Positions 20,300 through 30,800 of a stretch of DNA of 64,000 nt are shown in pieces. A program made the position numbers and the translations under genes. Location: assembly GCA_002786065.1 (NCBI GenBank), contig NHNY01000015.1, positions 186,001 through 250,000 of the forward strand. Direction: 5' to 3'. Under the pieces are notes generated by a model. It worked only from the letters and a program-made list of their open reading frames with translations, searched no databases and was not told the origin of the DNA. Origin of the DNA: Microcyclospora pomicola. Lineage: Eukaryota; Ascomycota; Dothideomycetes; Capnodiales. How positions within the stretch are numbered: position 1 is the first letter of the stretch; every line of letters starts with the position of its first letter.

Positions 20300-20874
20300 T
20301 CAAGCTTCCGTAAGAAAGTCGAGCGGCAGAGGCTCAGTAACATACCTAGCGATCTCGATGGCGTAAAACTGCATCCTCACAGCTATTTCGAGCGATTGTC
20401 AGAATCATAAGCGAGACCCATCAGCCTGTTGTCATGATCTTACCAAAAATGGTTTCCTTCTCTCCGTATTCCCACGCTGGGTTCGCGCGCAGCATGGTCC
20501 CATAGTTGAAGTCCTCGATCTGCTTCTCGTACACCTGAATGAAATTCCTCCACTTTTCTTTGCCGGCTTTGCTCTTCATGTCGTCCTCGTTGATGGTCGC
20601 TTTGAGGTCGAAGTCAGGGAACTCGCGGTTGAAGTGCTCGAAGATCTCGTCGTCGAATTTCGTGAGCCGAAGCTTCGAACCAGGCATTTTCTCGAGAATA
20701 GCCCAATATGTGGTCATATGGTCGACGACTGGGATAGTGCTAACCCGTCAGTTGTGCTTGGAGTGAACATGTGTATGTGTGGTTGCAACCTTTTACAGCA
20801 AACTGCTTCTCAATCTCCTCGAAGTTCTCCGTCTCCTCAGCATTGATCGGACCGCTGCTCGTCTGGAGAGACAT
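20300..20874 (-). CDS. PBDC1 / Ypl225w-family small protein
   Basis: Compact conserved eukaryotic protein of 150 aa, close to the length of yeast Ypl225w. Three exons: 20874-20790, 20728-20444 and 20382-20300, with two 61-bp introns; all joins are in phase. The joins rebuild the family pattern EKQFAVKVVDHMTTYW, LEKMPGSKLRLTKFDDEI, then RMQFYAIEIAR and a short tail. The older name 'polysaccharide biosynthesis domain-containing' is misleading. Work on yeast Ypl225w/Chp1 links it to co-translational folding of translation elongation factor eEF1A, so a cytosolic, ribosome-associated chaperone role is likely here. No single open frame covers the gene, which could hide it from simple annotation. 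Confidence 0.9.
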
Positions 20875-21726
20875 CTTGATTTCGTCTTTCAATCCTTGTA
20901 GGCTCGGGTAAAGCACGTATCGACAACACGTCTTATATCGACCAAGCCCTGCAGTCACTCAGAAAATGTTTGGCACGTGAGAGACTTCCACGATGACGTA
21001 CCAAGAATAACCTTATACAGACTCTGCTGTCAGCGGCCGCACCCGTCGCTAGTAAAAGCTGGGCCAATTGAGAATCACATCTTCTTATCTTTACATACCC
21101 CAAGCTGGCCATGTACGACATGCCTTTGCCTGCGCCGTATCTCTCTGACACGCGGAAGCCATCGAAGCATCTTCGATTGCCCACCAACCACGAGTGTGAC
21201 CAAGATGCGGGCTGGCCGCTATGCGACGATCACAGCCTTCGGCGTCGATACCCAAGGCGCTCGAACGGCACCATCTCCGATCTTTTGATCCTCCCAACAT
21301 GTTCTACCACCGATATAGGATTGAAGCTGGCTGTTCGCCCAATCAGATCTCTACATGCCGAGAGAATAGGATGACTATCGTTGAGCAGCGGCTGTGAGCA
21401 ACCTCTACCCAGCGTTTATAGCGCATCCCTGCCGGAAGTGCAAGGAAGTGTAGATTTTGCCTTCAGCTATGTGGGTTTAGAAGGTGGAGTGAGTTCCCGT
21501 AACGCCTCTTGCGCGCTGTCTACATTTCCGAGAGTCTGCCGCGTCAATATCACATATATATTGTGCCGGCAGTGGAAACCCGGCTGCGATCTTTCCTTGA
21601 TCCCCTTCTCTTTACAACTTCTAGGCAGCAAAAGATCGAGTCTGTCACGATCCTACCTTGCACTGCCATTTCCAAGCCCATTGGCGTGGAGAATTGGGGC
21701 GTCGAAAAATACAAGAATATACAGCC
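20875..21726. promoter_or_regulatory. Divergent region upstream of the FNT transporter and PBDC1 gene
   Basis: An 852-bp head-to-head region. A GATA-factor type site (AGATAA on the minus strand, 21085-21090) lies about 640 bp before the transporter; GATA sites are the usual mark of nitrogen-regulated fungal promoters, but one site alone is weak. TATATATT at about 21554-21561 is a possible TATA element for the transporter, about 170 bp from its ATG. The plus frame 21381-22154 is out of frame with the transporter and is not a gene. Confidence 0.45.
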
Positions 21727-22932
21727 ATGGATGCCTTTACCCCTCAACAGACAATCGAGCTATGCTCACGGATCGGAACCAAGAAGGCTCACATGCGACT
21801 CGACAAACTGTTCATCAATGCTTGTATGACGGGTCCGTTGCTGGGATTCGGGTGTGCCGTGCTTGTATCAACAAATGCCGCTCCCTGGTTTCAGCAAAAT
21901 GCACCGGGCCTCATACGTTCTATTGGAGCTTTGTTCTTCCCTGTTGGCCTCGTTATGATCGTGCTTTCAGGCGCCGACCTCTACACCTCCAACGTCATGT
22001 ACATGACTACCGCATTTCTGCACCGAAGAGTCACGCTGTGGGACGTCTTGAAGATCTGGTTTGTGTCATTCTTCGGCAACCTGGCTGGCACACTGTTCTT
22101 CGTCTCCATCATCACGGGATATGGTGGTGTTTTCGAGGAGTCAGACGCATATAAAAATGCAGCCATCACTATCGCCGTGCAAAAGGCGGTAAATCCGCAA
22201 TGGCATCAGATCTTTCTACGCGCGATTGGTGCAAATTGGTTGGTGTGCTTCGCCGTCTTCATCTCGATCTCCAGCCGAGAAATATCGTCGAAGATCTTGG
22301 CCATTTGGTTTCCGACTGCGACGTTTGTGGCTCTCGCCCTAGACCATGTCATAGCCAACATGTTTTTCATCCCCCAAGGCATGTGGGTCGGTGCACCCAT
22401 CAGTGCAGGCTATTACATATGGAAGAGCTTGATCCCGACCTTGCTGGGGAACACCGTTGGAGGAGGAATCTTCGTGGGCGCTGTGTAAGTCTGACCATGG
22501 TTCGTAATCCCGTTTCGTATGGTCCATGCTAACATGAAATGTCATAGATACTGGTACCTGTATTTGACTGGCGAAGGCGATGTTGAAATCGAGTTCAATC
22601 TCAGCAGTATAGCCACAGCTATGGAAGTCGGCGGACCAATGTCACGGGCAAAACGACCCGTGGCCGATTCTAGTTCTCGGAGCAGAGGTAATGTTCTCTT
22701 TCGCTCTTGGACACTACGAGAACCGACCTCTAACACATTCGCAGATCACATGACTGCATCTTCTTCAGAACAGGGCACGGAGACAATTATCGGCACCGAT
22801 CCCAACCATCTGCCCAACTCCAGCGGCCATCTTGTCAGCGCGCTTGGCAGGGATCTTAGCGATGACTCTCCCTATGCTAAGTCGCATCGGGAACGTATGG
22901 AGGAGGCCCAGGGACATGACGAGAAGGTCTGA
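21727..22932 (+). CDS. Formate/nitrite transporter (FNT family, NitA-like)
   Basis: Membrane channel/carrier for nitrite or formate, 361 aa. Exons 21727-22484, 22548-22687 and 22745-22932; intron 1 (63 bp, GTAAGT) is clear. Intron 2 (57 bp, GTAATG donor, CTCTAACAC branch, CGCAG acceptor) is a multiple of three without a stop, so it could also be retained. Six hydrophobic segments are visible. FNT signatures are FVSFFGNLAGTLFF, AIGANWLVCFAVF and the DHVIANMFF pore region with its conserved His. A polar C-terminal tail of about 90 residues is probably cytosolic. Aspergillus NitA is the characterised fungal member. No nitrate or nitrite reductase gene is near, so a nitrate cluster is not indicated. 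Confidence 0.93.
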
Positions 22933-23415
22933 ACTCAGGGATCTTTCTGACAGGGAGTCGATTGTATCAAGCGTTTGATCTTCCCAAAATCACGGTGACG
23001 ATGATCACGATTTGAATCGAGGTATCAGAATTATACAGGTACAATCAAAGTCCCGCAGGATCTCGAACACTCCAATTGATGACTGGCGAAGGAAAGTTGC
23101 TGTCCTGGGTGAAATTTTATTACATGTCTCTGGGGATGTGCATGGCGTCGCTATTGAGCTTATGTATATCAGGACTGTACCTAGATCTTCAGCACGTGGC
23201 CCATGTGTGCATTAGCCCCTCAAGGAACTCACGAACCCAATTAGAGAGACCACGTTCAGCACGACCAACGAGAACATGCCTTGTGGATTCATGACAACTG
23301 AAAGACCGTGCTGTAGCTGTGATATATGCGCAAGCACCCAAACGCCATCCCAATGCCGCTTTTCTACAATTCCCCATACACTCCGTTCCCGTTTGACTTT
23401 CAGATTAGAAAAATC
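22933..23415. other. Convergent intergenic region
   Basis: About 480 bp between the ends of the transporter and PDX1 genes. Overlapping short frames on both strands have no support. Nothing else is recognised. Confidence 0.4.
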
Positions 23416-24790
23416 TTATAGCACCAGCCTGCCGGGTTCCGTCTCCAATGCCATCTTCATACGCTCCAAATACTCTGCGGCGCGCGCCTCGTCGCCCGCC
23501 TTGGCTGTCACGCTGAAGATGTTGCCGCCAGCTGAGATGCCGACAGCAGCGGCGGTCGATACGGGGACGTTCTTCTTCGCAGCAGATTTGGGCGCTAGTA
23601 GGTCGATGATATCCAGCTTCTTGTTTGCGGGACCCCGGGAAGACAGAGCAGCAGGCGCGAGACCGGTAATCTCCGGGGTGAAGTGGCCACGGCTGGATCT
23701 GGCTACCTTGTCTAGCCCAAGAACGGAGTTGAACAGGTCATCGGCAGTCGGGCTGCGCTTACTTGCGGGGAGATCTTCGTTGGCAAGCTCGGATGCTCGC
23801 GCAATGAAGGTCGAGAGTGGTAAGAAGATACCAAGTGAATCCTGGACGCGCTTTTGCGTGGCGATGACCGCTGACAGAGAGATGGGCACCGCAAGCTCCG
23901 TCTCCTGAGGTACTTCCGGTTCGACTTCTGCAGACTTTGGTGCTTCCTTTTGCGGCGCCGGTTCGGCGAGTCGTATGTTGGAAAGATCCAGATGTGCGAG
24001 CTTATCAAAACGTGCGGCTGATTTCGCTGGTGACTCCTTGTTGATCCGTCCCAAGTATGCCAATACGTCACCCTTCAGTAGTCGGCCTTTCGGTCCAGAT
24101 ACAGGAATGCTGTCTGCCTCTTGGGCGGAGAGCCCGTTCTCGTGTAGCAGGTGCTCCACAGATGGGTACAGAGGGTAGGTCTGCTTTTGTGCCTTTCCGC
24201 CTTGCGTTTCCCTGGGTGCATCCGCTCCCTTCTTTGACTCGGTTTGTCTCTTTGGCGATGCCTCCTTAGAGGGGCTCGCAGCTTTGCTCGCCTCAGCCTC
24301 TTTCCCACTGCTCTCGGGTCTGGACTCTGTCTTCGCGCTTTCGCCTTTTTTCTCATCTGCCGGAACCTCGAGGCTGCTAATGTCGTCCTCTGGTTGCGCC
24401 GTGACCGCTATCCTTTCTCCCACTTTGACACCTTTACTACCGTCCTTTTGCATGATCTTGAACATGATCCCGTCGTCTTGTGCCTCCACGTCCATAGTTG
24501 CCTTATCCGTCTCGATCTCCAGCAGAACATCGCCAGCGCTGTAAGAATCTCCCTCCTTCACTTGCCAGGCAGCGATATTGCCCTCCGTCATGGTTGGTGA
24601 CAGAGCTGGCATGGTGAAGTTTTGCGCCGCTCGATCTCGCGCAGCGACTTGGAAGCCTGGCCATGCTCGTTAGTCTGGTAGCAGGTATCGCCAGGCGCAA
24701 GTGAGATTTACCTCGACTTGAAGCATACTTGTGGCCATGTCGGCTCACCACGCGTGCGGTATAGCGCACAGAATTTACCACACCAGCCAT
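23416..24790 (-). CDS. PDX1: Pyruvate dehydrogenase complex protein X (E3-binding protein)
   Basis: Structural subunit that tethers dihydrolipoamide dehydrogenase (E3) to the pyruvate dehydrogenase core in the mitochondrial matrix; 439 aa. Exon 1 (24790-24712) encodes a basic presequence, and a 55-bp intron (24657-24711, CTAACG branch) leads to exon 2 (24656-23416). The lipoyl domain is at about 42-120, with ETDKATMD carrying the lipoyl Lys about 78. A long Ser/Glu/Lys/Pro linker follows, then the peripheral subunit-binding domain (LYPSVEHLLHENG ... GPKGRLLKGDVLAYL). The C-terminal region lacks the HxxxDG catalytic motif of the E2 acetyltransferase, which is why I call protein X rather than E2. 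It is head to head with the next mitochondrial gene. Confidence 0.92.
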
Positions 24791-25051
24791 TGACAAATCA
24801 AGATCGTCGAAGACGCTATGAGAGAGAAGATGTAGCAAAAAGCGAGATTGAGATCGAGAAAGCTGTTGGTGCTATTGTTGGGATTCAAGAAGCTCCGACC
24901 TCACCTCCGGGCGCCGTAGAAAGGCCGACTTCACTTTGTTGTACGGGTACTTTAAGATATCATGTGATCCTGTCGCATTGGTGCATCATCACATCAAAAA
25001 GGTATTGGGTTTACCTTCGACATCGAGGTTCGCCATTGGCATTGGTGGAAG
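24791..25051. promoter_or_regulatory. Short bidirectional promoter between two mitochondrial genes
   Basis: Only 261 bp separate the ATGs of PDX1 (minus) and the TMEM223-like gene (plus). No clear TATA box is present, which suits a housekeeping bidirectional promoter. Shared control is inferred from spacing alone. Confidence 0.5.
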
Positions 25052-26134
25052 ATGTCTGGACTTATACTGCCTGTACACCGGGCGCCTGCTAGCCCATGGT
25101 CGAAGCAATGCGTACAATGCATCTCGCGGATTCCATCTCTCCCGAAACCAATCTCTAGGCGAACCATCAGCGATGGCCTTCCGCAAGCTAAAGGACCAAG
25201 AAGATCACCGAAATCGTCAGCAGCTGGACCATCGTCCGCACGTACCCCCCAGGCCAGACCTCCGCCATCTCCTTCAAAAAATGTCCCGCCACCTGCCCCA
25301 GCAAAACTTCCTTCAGGGCCAAGCCATGGACAAGTACTCGATCGACTCCTGCAACTCGGCGATCAAGTTCTTCTTTACCGCGCACCCAACAATCACAAAT
25401 CGTTCACTTTCCTCTCTCTCACGACAGCTGCGTTGATGACCACCGGCGCATATCAGACCGTCAAGCTCTACTTCACGGACGAAACGCCGGACGGCATTAA
25501 ACCTCTCAACCCCTTCGTGCGCTTCCTCGGAGTCATTCCTGCTTTATTCCTTGCCTTTGGAGGATTGGTTCTGTTCTCCGCCCCGTCTCGACTCATCCGG
25601 ACGATCACTTTAATTGGACCGCACGTGAAAGGGGTGAACGAACGCTCTCAACCCATCGTGCGATGCGTCTCTACGGTCCCGCTACCCCTTTTAAAGGCGC
25701 AAACGTTTGACTGCTCACCCGGAAGGATCTTTGCGAGCCGGACCGTGCGCACCGTGTCGAACGAGAAGGGCTTCAAATGGACGAGCATCGATCTGGCGGA
25801 CAGCGAGCGCTTCTCCCAGAGCGAGCTCGAACCGGCCCAGCAACAGGCCCAAAAGCGAAGCGCTCCATCGCTGCGGAATTTCTGGCCAACGCTGAAGCTG
25901 CAGGTCCGGCGGATGTGTCTGCGCGACGGGTTCTACAACATTCGCTTCCCGGAAGGGGGGTCGTGGAAGGTCGATCTGCAGGGTGCTGAGGTGTTGGAGA
26001 ACGCGCACCCGTTGGCCGCGATGATGACCCAAGAAGCCGGCGCGCAGCAAGGTCTGTTGGCACGGTTATCGAGTGCTTTTGGACGGGGAGCAGAGGCGGG
26101 TGCCAGTGCTGCAAAAGGCCGACGGAGAGCTTGA
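25052..26134 (+). CDS. Predicted mitochondrial inner-membrane protein, TMEM223-like
   Basis: Single exon, 360 aa from the ATG at 25052. The first 80 or so residues are rich in Arg, Ser, Pro and Ala with very few acids, a likely mitochondrial presequence plus linker. Two hydrophobic segments follow, FTFLSLTTAALMTTGAYQTV and FLGVIPALFLAFGGLVLFSA, separated by a short polar loop, as in TMEM223/TMEM186-type proteins. The segment just before TM1 (DQVLLYRAPNNHKSF) resembles the region preceding TM1 of TMEM223, a human factor for COX1 translation and complex IV assembly. The C-terminal domain is soluble, with an Arg/Ala tail. Mitochondrial membrane location is fairly likely; the exact family is tentative. 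Confidence 0.65.
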   Translation: MSGLILPVHRAPASPWSKQCVQCISRIPSLPKPISRRTISDGLPQAKGPRRSPKSSAAGPSSARTPQARPPPSPSKNVPPPAPAKLPSGPSHGQVLDRLLQLGDQVLLYRAPNNHKSFTFLSLTTAALMTTGAYQTVKLYFTDETPDGIKPLNPFVRFLGVIPALFLAFGGLVLFSAPSRLIRTITLIGPHVKGVNERSQPIVRCVSTVPLPLLKAQTFDCSPGRIFASRTVRTVSNEKGFKWTSIDLADSERFSQSELEPAQQQAQKRSAPSLRNFWPTLKLQVRRMCLRDGFYNIRFPEGGSWKVDLQGAEVLENAHPLAAMMTQEAGAQQGLLARLSSAFGRGAEAGASAAKGRRRA

Positions 26135-27010
26135 TCGTGCGGAGCGCTCTTGAGAGATTCAGGACCTCCATTGTATCGTTATTCATGTACATGTATTAGG
26201 GTAGAGATGCCGGCTTGCCCAGAGCTTGAATGAAGCATTCAACCCGAAGAACGATATCTTTGTATCACACTCGATCACATTCAATCCCATCAATCAAGAT
26301 CACTGTAGGGACGGCCGTCAACATTTCGTCCGCAACACAGAATATGCACACTCGACCTGAAGATTCCCCTCAGCATTCTACCAGTGCAAGAACGCAAGTC
26401 TCCCGTCGTCAATACGTCTCTGCTTCCCATGTAGCCACACCTGACGCACACATTAAAAATTCCCGGTCTTTAAGTCCGATTTTTAATGTGATGCAGTGTG
26501 ACTCTCGAACAGCAACCCTCACAAATGCTAGCACTGTCCGTCACGAGTATGGAAGTAAACCATAAGGTATCTACTCGACATCGAGCATACCAATAGACAG
26601 TACAAGAAGCGCTTCTCTTGAGGTTTAGAACGATCGTGCAGACCATTTCTGTCCATTTCAAAGGACTCTTACGATGCCTCTCTGAATCGGCGCCAGTTCC
26701 ACATTCCTCATGGCAGGTCATGGGATCTTCGACATTCGTTTTCACACACATCGCCCCGAAGTCATACGAACGCACGGCACCTGTCATCAATCAGGTACGC
26801 AAGTCTGCGGCGCACTATCCAATCCGACCTACCAGCTGTCTCACCATCAGTGCGTATCATGTTACCACGGCACCGCAGCAAAGTCCAAGCCCATAGGAGG
26901 AAGTTAAACTCGTCTACGCGTATATCACGCACGTTCACGTACAGTTACCCAAGGCCTTGCCGTATAAACACATGATCTCCCCACCCGGATCATAACCTCA
27001 AGCATCACCA
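26135..27010. other. Convergent intergenic region with an A/T-rich hairpin
   Basis: 876 bp between two gene ends. No gene is supported. It contains a perfect 12-bp inverted repeat (listed separately). Small open frames on both strands show no family resemblance. Confidence 0.5.
26449..26490. repeat. 12-bp perfect inverted repeat, 18-nt loop
   Basis: CACATTAAAAAT (26449-26460) and ATTTTTAATGTG (26479-26490) are exact reverse complements. An inner CGG/CCG pair could lengthen the stem. It lies between two convergent genes, where it could help 3'-end formation, or it could be a remnant of a small inverted-repeat element. Confidence 0.9.
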
Positions 27011-27847
27011 TCACAACCGCATCTCCATCACGCAACCCGGCCACTTGAGCTTCTCCCCCTTCGAGTCGTACTCATCTCTATACGCCGTAAACTGCCCCAG
27101 CAGCGTGAACCCCTGACTCTCGTAATACCTGTGTCATCCCACCAAAAAGTCAACCAAATCAGCCGACCGGCCTTTCGAACCCGCACAGGCACTCCCGATT
27201 TCACTGGAGGAACAATAAAAGTAATAGACTGGAAAGACTTACTTGACCAGCTTCCGATCATTGCCCCCGTAGCAATCGAGGCAGATCCGCGCCAACCCGA
27301 CGCGACGCGTCTGCTCCTTCGCCAGCGCGATGAGCGCGGCGCCCGCGCCCTTGCCAGCGTCCCCCGCGTGTCGGTTGGTGATGAGGTAGGACAGCCAGAC
27401 GAAGGGATCACGCTCGTCCTGCTCCGCGATGACCGGGCGCGTGTATGCCGCCGCCTTCGATTCGAGGACGAGGGCGCCGACGGGAATCGGTTCTGGCCCT
27501 GCTGGTGCGGATGACGAGGTTGAGGGTGCTTCGGAAACCGGAGTTGGAGAGGAAGAAGATACCGCCGTCTCCGCGACGAAGGCACGACACCACTCCGCGC
27601 CCCACGGGCTCTGTTGTTCGCTGCCCGCGACCCATGCGCGCGTCTTGTCGACGATGGCCGGGTTCGCCTCGCGCGACGGCTTCGAGCCCCATTGCCCCGA
27701 GCTGCCGACGCTCGATAGCCACGCGAGGTGCGAGTCCTTGAGGTCGATCAGGAGCTCTTCGTCGTGTGCCGCCAGCGAGGCGGGGCGGATGGTGAAGCGG
27801 GGTGGGGCAAATGCATCTGCTTCTGCTGCTGCTGTGGTGGCGGACAT
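27011..27847 (-). CDS. GNAT-family N-acetyltransferase
   Basis: Acetyl-CoA-dependent acetyltransferase of 240 aa. Exons 27847-27243 and 27128-27011 surround a 114-bp intron (GTAAGT donor, ACACAG acceptor); the join completes KLVKYYESQGFTLLGQF, the typical last strand and helix of the GNAT fold. The acetyl-CoA-binding turn is in GDAGKGAGAALIALA, followed by LARICLDCYGGND. The N-terminal third (RFTIRPASLAAHDEELLIDL) fits strand 1 and helix 1; an insert rich in Ser, Pro and Ala separates it from the core. The open frame extends 39 codons upstream, but the ATG at 27847 sits where conservation should begin. The acceptor is unknown. Confidence 0.82.
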
Positions 27848-30800
27848 AATTACGCCCGGTGTCGGCAGTGATCGCAGTGATGATGACCGTGATGTCGGTG
27901 ATAATCCGATAGACTCTCTTTTCCTCTCGACCACCCGCTTGTTCAGCGACGACGATGGAAGCAATCAAGCACCTAGCTGGTATAATTTTCTCTCTCTCAT
28001 GCTATTAAAGAAATAATGTAGTGAGGATACGAGATAGGAAATTTTGCTGCCTTGGAATAACGATACCTATTCCATCAGAGCTGACAAGCCAGCTGGCTGT
28101 AAAGGTCTAACCCTAGAGGAAGTGAGATCGCAACGACCCGGCAGCACAGCACAGCGTGCATTTACACGGCGATATGGTCGGCGAGCGATGCGACCGGACT
28201 CCGCTCGACGATGAAATTATCGCCGTGTGCAAATCGCACCGATAAAAAGTGTTGTTTCCTTAAGCTTGCCGACTCAATCACAGATACATCTCTGGCCGAT
28301 ATGCGAACAGCTGCGACCCAGTCATCCGAGAGCACTGGACTAGGCCATCTTACATGTCCTGCAACTACTAAGCAAGATGAGAAACGGCCAGATAGAGATC
28401 AGCTGGCTATAAGATAACCTAAGGTAGCTCGAGGACTGGTCGCCTATATCATACGATGTACACGAGCAGCTGGCACGATAATGAGATGATTAGAACTCCA
28501 AGGATATCCTCGGTTGAGGACAGCAGGACCGAAGCAATCCGCTTCCAACTGCTCGATGCTTTCGTGACACGATACAGTTGGAGCCGTTCCTGGGCTAATC
28601 GATCGAATGTTTAGATCCGGCTGTCTTATTAGGTACTGCGGTTTTAGATCGTCCAACATCGAGGTACAGATGCGGACATTGGCAGGCGATAACGGAAGTT
28701 GGCTAGGTACCTTACGCACGCACACTGTCAAACATTCACAGTCTGTGCAGCTTCTTCTAGCAACGACATCAACACGCATTAGACTCACGTCCGCGATACC
28801 TAGTGTTTGGTCGATGCAATGTATGCACGCGGTGCACATGCATGCGAGCCGCACGAGACACGACTCCACGTGACCGTGCTTGTGTAACTGCCCAGCACGG
28901 CCTAGCGTCACTGCACGCTCTTAAAGTTGCACGCCTGCATGGCGTGCCGCTGGACGATTCCCGCAAAAGCTCGTACATAAGTCGTGCATGGAGACATATC
29001 GATGTTGGTGTACACTATATGCGTACTTGGTTATGGAGCCAGGTCCGGTCGGACGGCCCTGGTTGATACATTACCTAGCTGACGACTGGTACTGTACTGC
29101 ATTTCGACCATCGAAACGCGAATCTTATCGATTCGAGTGCCGATCTGACCCACTCTGCTGCTGCGGACAGTCATGGTAATCAAGACCATGGGCAGGGTTT
29201 CCAGCTCCGTCTCTTAGTAGAGGGTTGAGGGATAAGGTGAGAAGCAACCTACCGACATAGATGTAGCTCTGACCCTTGAGGATTTGACCAATTCTCCGCT
29301 CGCATGGGGTTCGGATCCTGCGACCAAGATTTACTACTAAACATCTTTCCGCGAGGTACATAACTCCATGTAACCTCCCTTCTCCGGAATAGTCATGACT
29401 TTGACCCTGCTCGAATGGCTGTCGTACAGGTCGCAGGAACCGCAGAGCAGACGCGAGCAGTACTTGTAGACATGGTTTGGTGAGGGGTTCGTGATTTGTG
29501 TTGCCGGTACTTTTCAGGTCTACTCAAAGGATCCTGATTGAGCAACAGACTAGCATGCCAACGAGCCGTAGCTATCTTGAATACGCCGGATGTCCATCCC
29601 AAGACTCCAAGGTTGACACGATAAAGTCCTCATAACAGGTATAGAGGTGCAGCTTGACAACTGGCGGCATGCATCACAGCGTGAATACCAAACCAGCGTC
29701 TGGCTACAGTCAATGGATTTCGAACATTTCAGGAGGTTGTTACTAGGTATCTTTTCACAAGAAACGTGGCAGCCTCATTCCAACAAGGATAGGCAGATGT
29801 GCCACGCTCAGTTCGTGCCCTATCACATTGCAACACGGATCTTCGGCATTATCATGTGGATATGATAAGTGACAAGTGGACTTCGCAAGCTGTGAGTGAC
29901 CCCTGAGCAATAATGACGATCGTAGTTTGGCGTTCCTCAATCTCACCTTGTCCACGGAAAGGACGTTATTCGACGATCAATCTCTCCCTCTGACGCGTCT
30001 CGGCTGGATTGTGCAATGTCTCAAAAGCGCGAATTTCCCCGAAATTTTGGATGTCTTGGGGATGATTGTGAAAGAAGGGTCCGTGGTGTTATCAATCTCC
30101 TTGTGAGCGCGCCTGTTCTGGTCGTGTCTCTAGTCCCGGACATGCATACCTTCTAAACGGATTTCATTCCGAAATACCGAGCTGATGGCGGCAGAGAGGG
30201 AAGGTCGAGTGATGTATACATGTACCCCGATACAGCTGGCACGTCATGAGGAGAAGAAGCTGAGTGGTGGTGTTGCTTCAGGGCCAGCTCGTGGTAGACC
30301 GACCCAGCTGGCTCGGACAGCGCCGTCAGGGTCCACACTCGACAGGGATGACGAGAATTGGGGGCGAGGTGAGCTGCAGCGATGGCATTGGAACTTACGG
30401 CATGTGGATGGTGGCGGGTCGGTACTCGTATCTGGCGGCTGAAGGCACACGACATGTGAAGAAGGCAGAAGACGCGGCGAACGGCATGCGTTATTGAGAT
30501 GAAGATGCTGTATGTTGCCGCCGTTTCCATGTCAGAGTCTCTCGTCACGGCAAATCAATGGTTCGCCACGCTGCACGGCTCTCCGTCTAGCGATGTGTGC
30601 GACACGCGACGGAGATGATTGTGTTGCCAGGACGAGACGGGCACGACGTATGCGGCATGCAGCAAGCTTGGCAAGTGAGATGTATGGAGTGGGCAGAGAT
30701 GAGAGAATGCAGGATGATGTTTGGAGCAATCGCGGAGAAGGCGAGAAAGATGAACGAGATGGACCGGTCAGTCGGTGCTATTCGTGGCCTCACATGGCGT

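Noticed and set aside
21381-22154. Plus frame of 257 codons overlapping the FNT gene
   Set aside because: Out of frame with the six-helix transporter and without family resemblance.
16384-23415. A secondary-metabolite or nitrate-assimilation cluster (MFS, sulfotransferase-like, FNT)
   Set aside because: No backbone enzyme, reductase or pathway regulator is present, and a housekeeping gene (PBDC1) lies among them.
29285-29330. GGTTCGGATCC-like tRNA T-arm
   Set aside because: No matching acceptor, D or anticodon arm can be drawn, and the invariant A of the T loop is missing.
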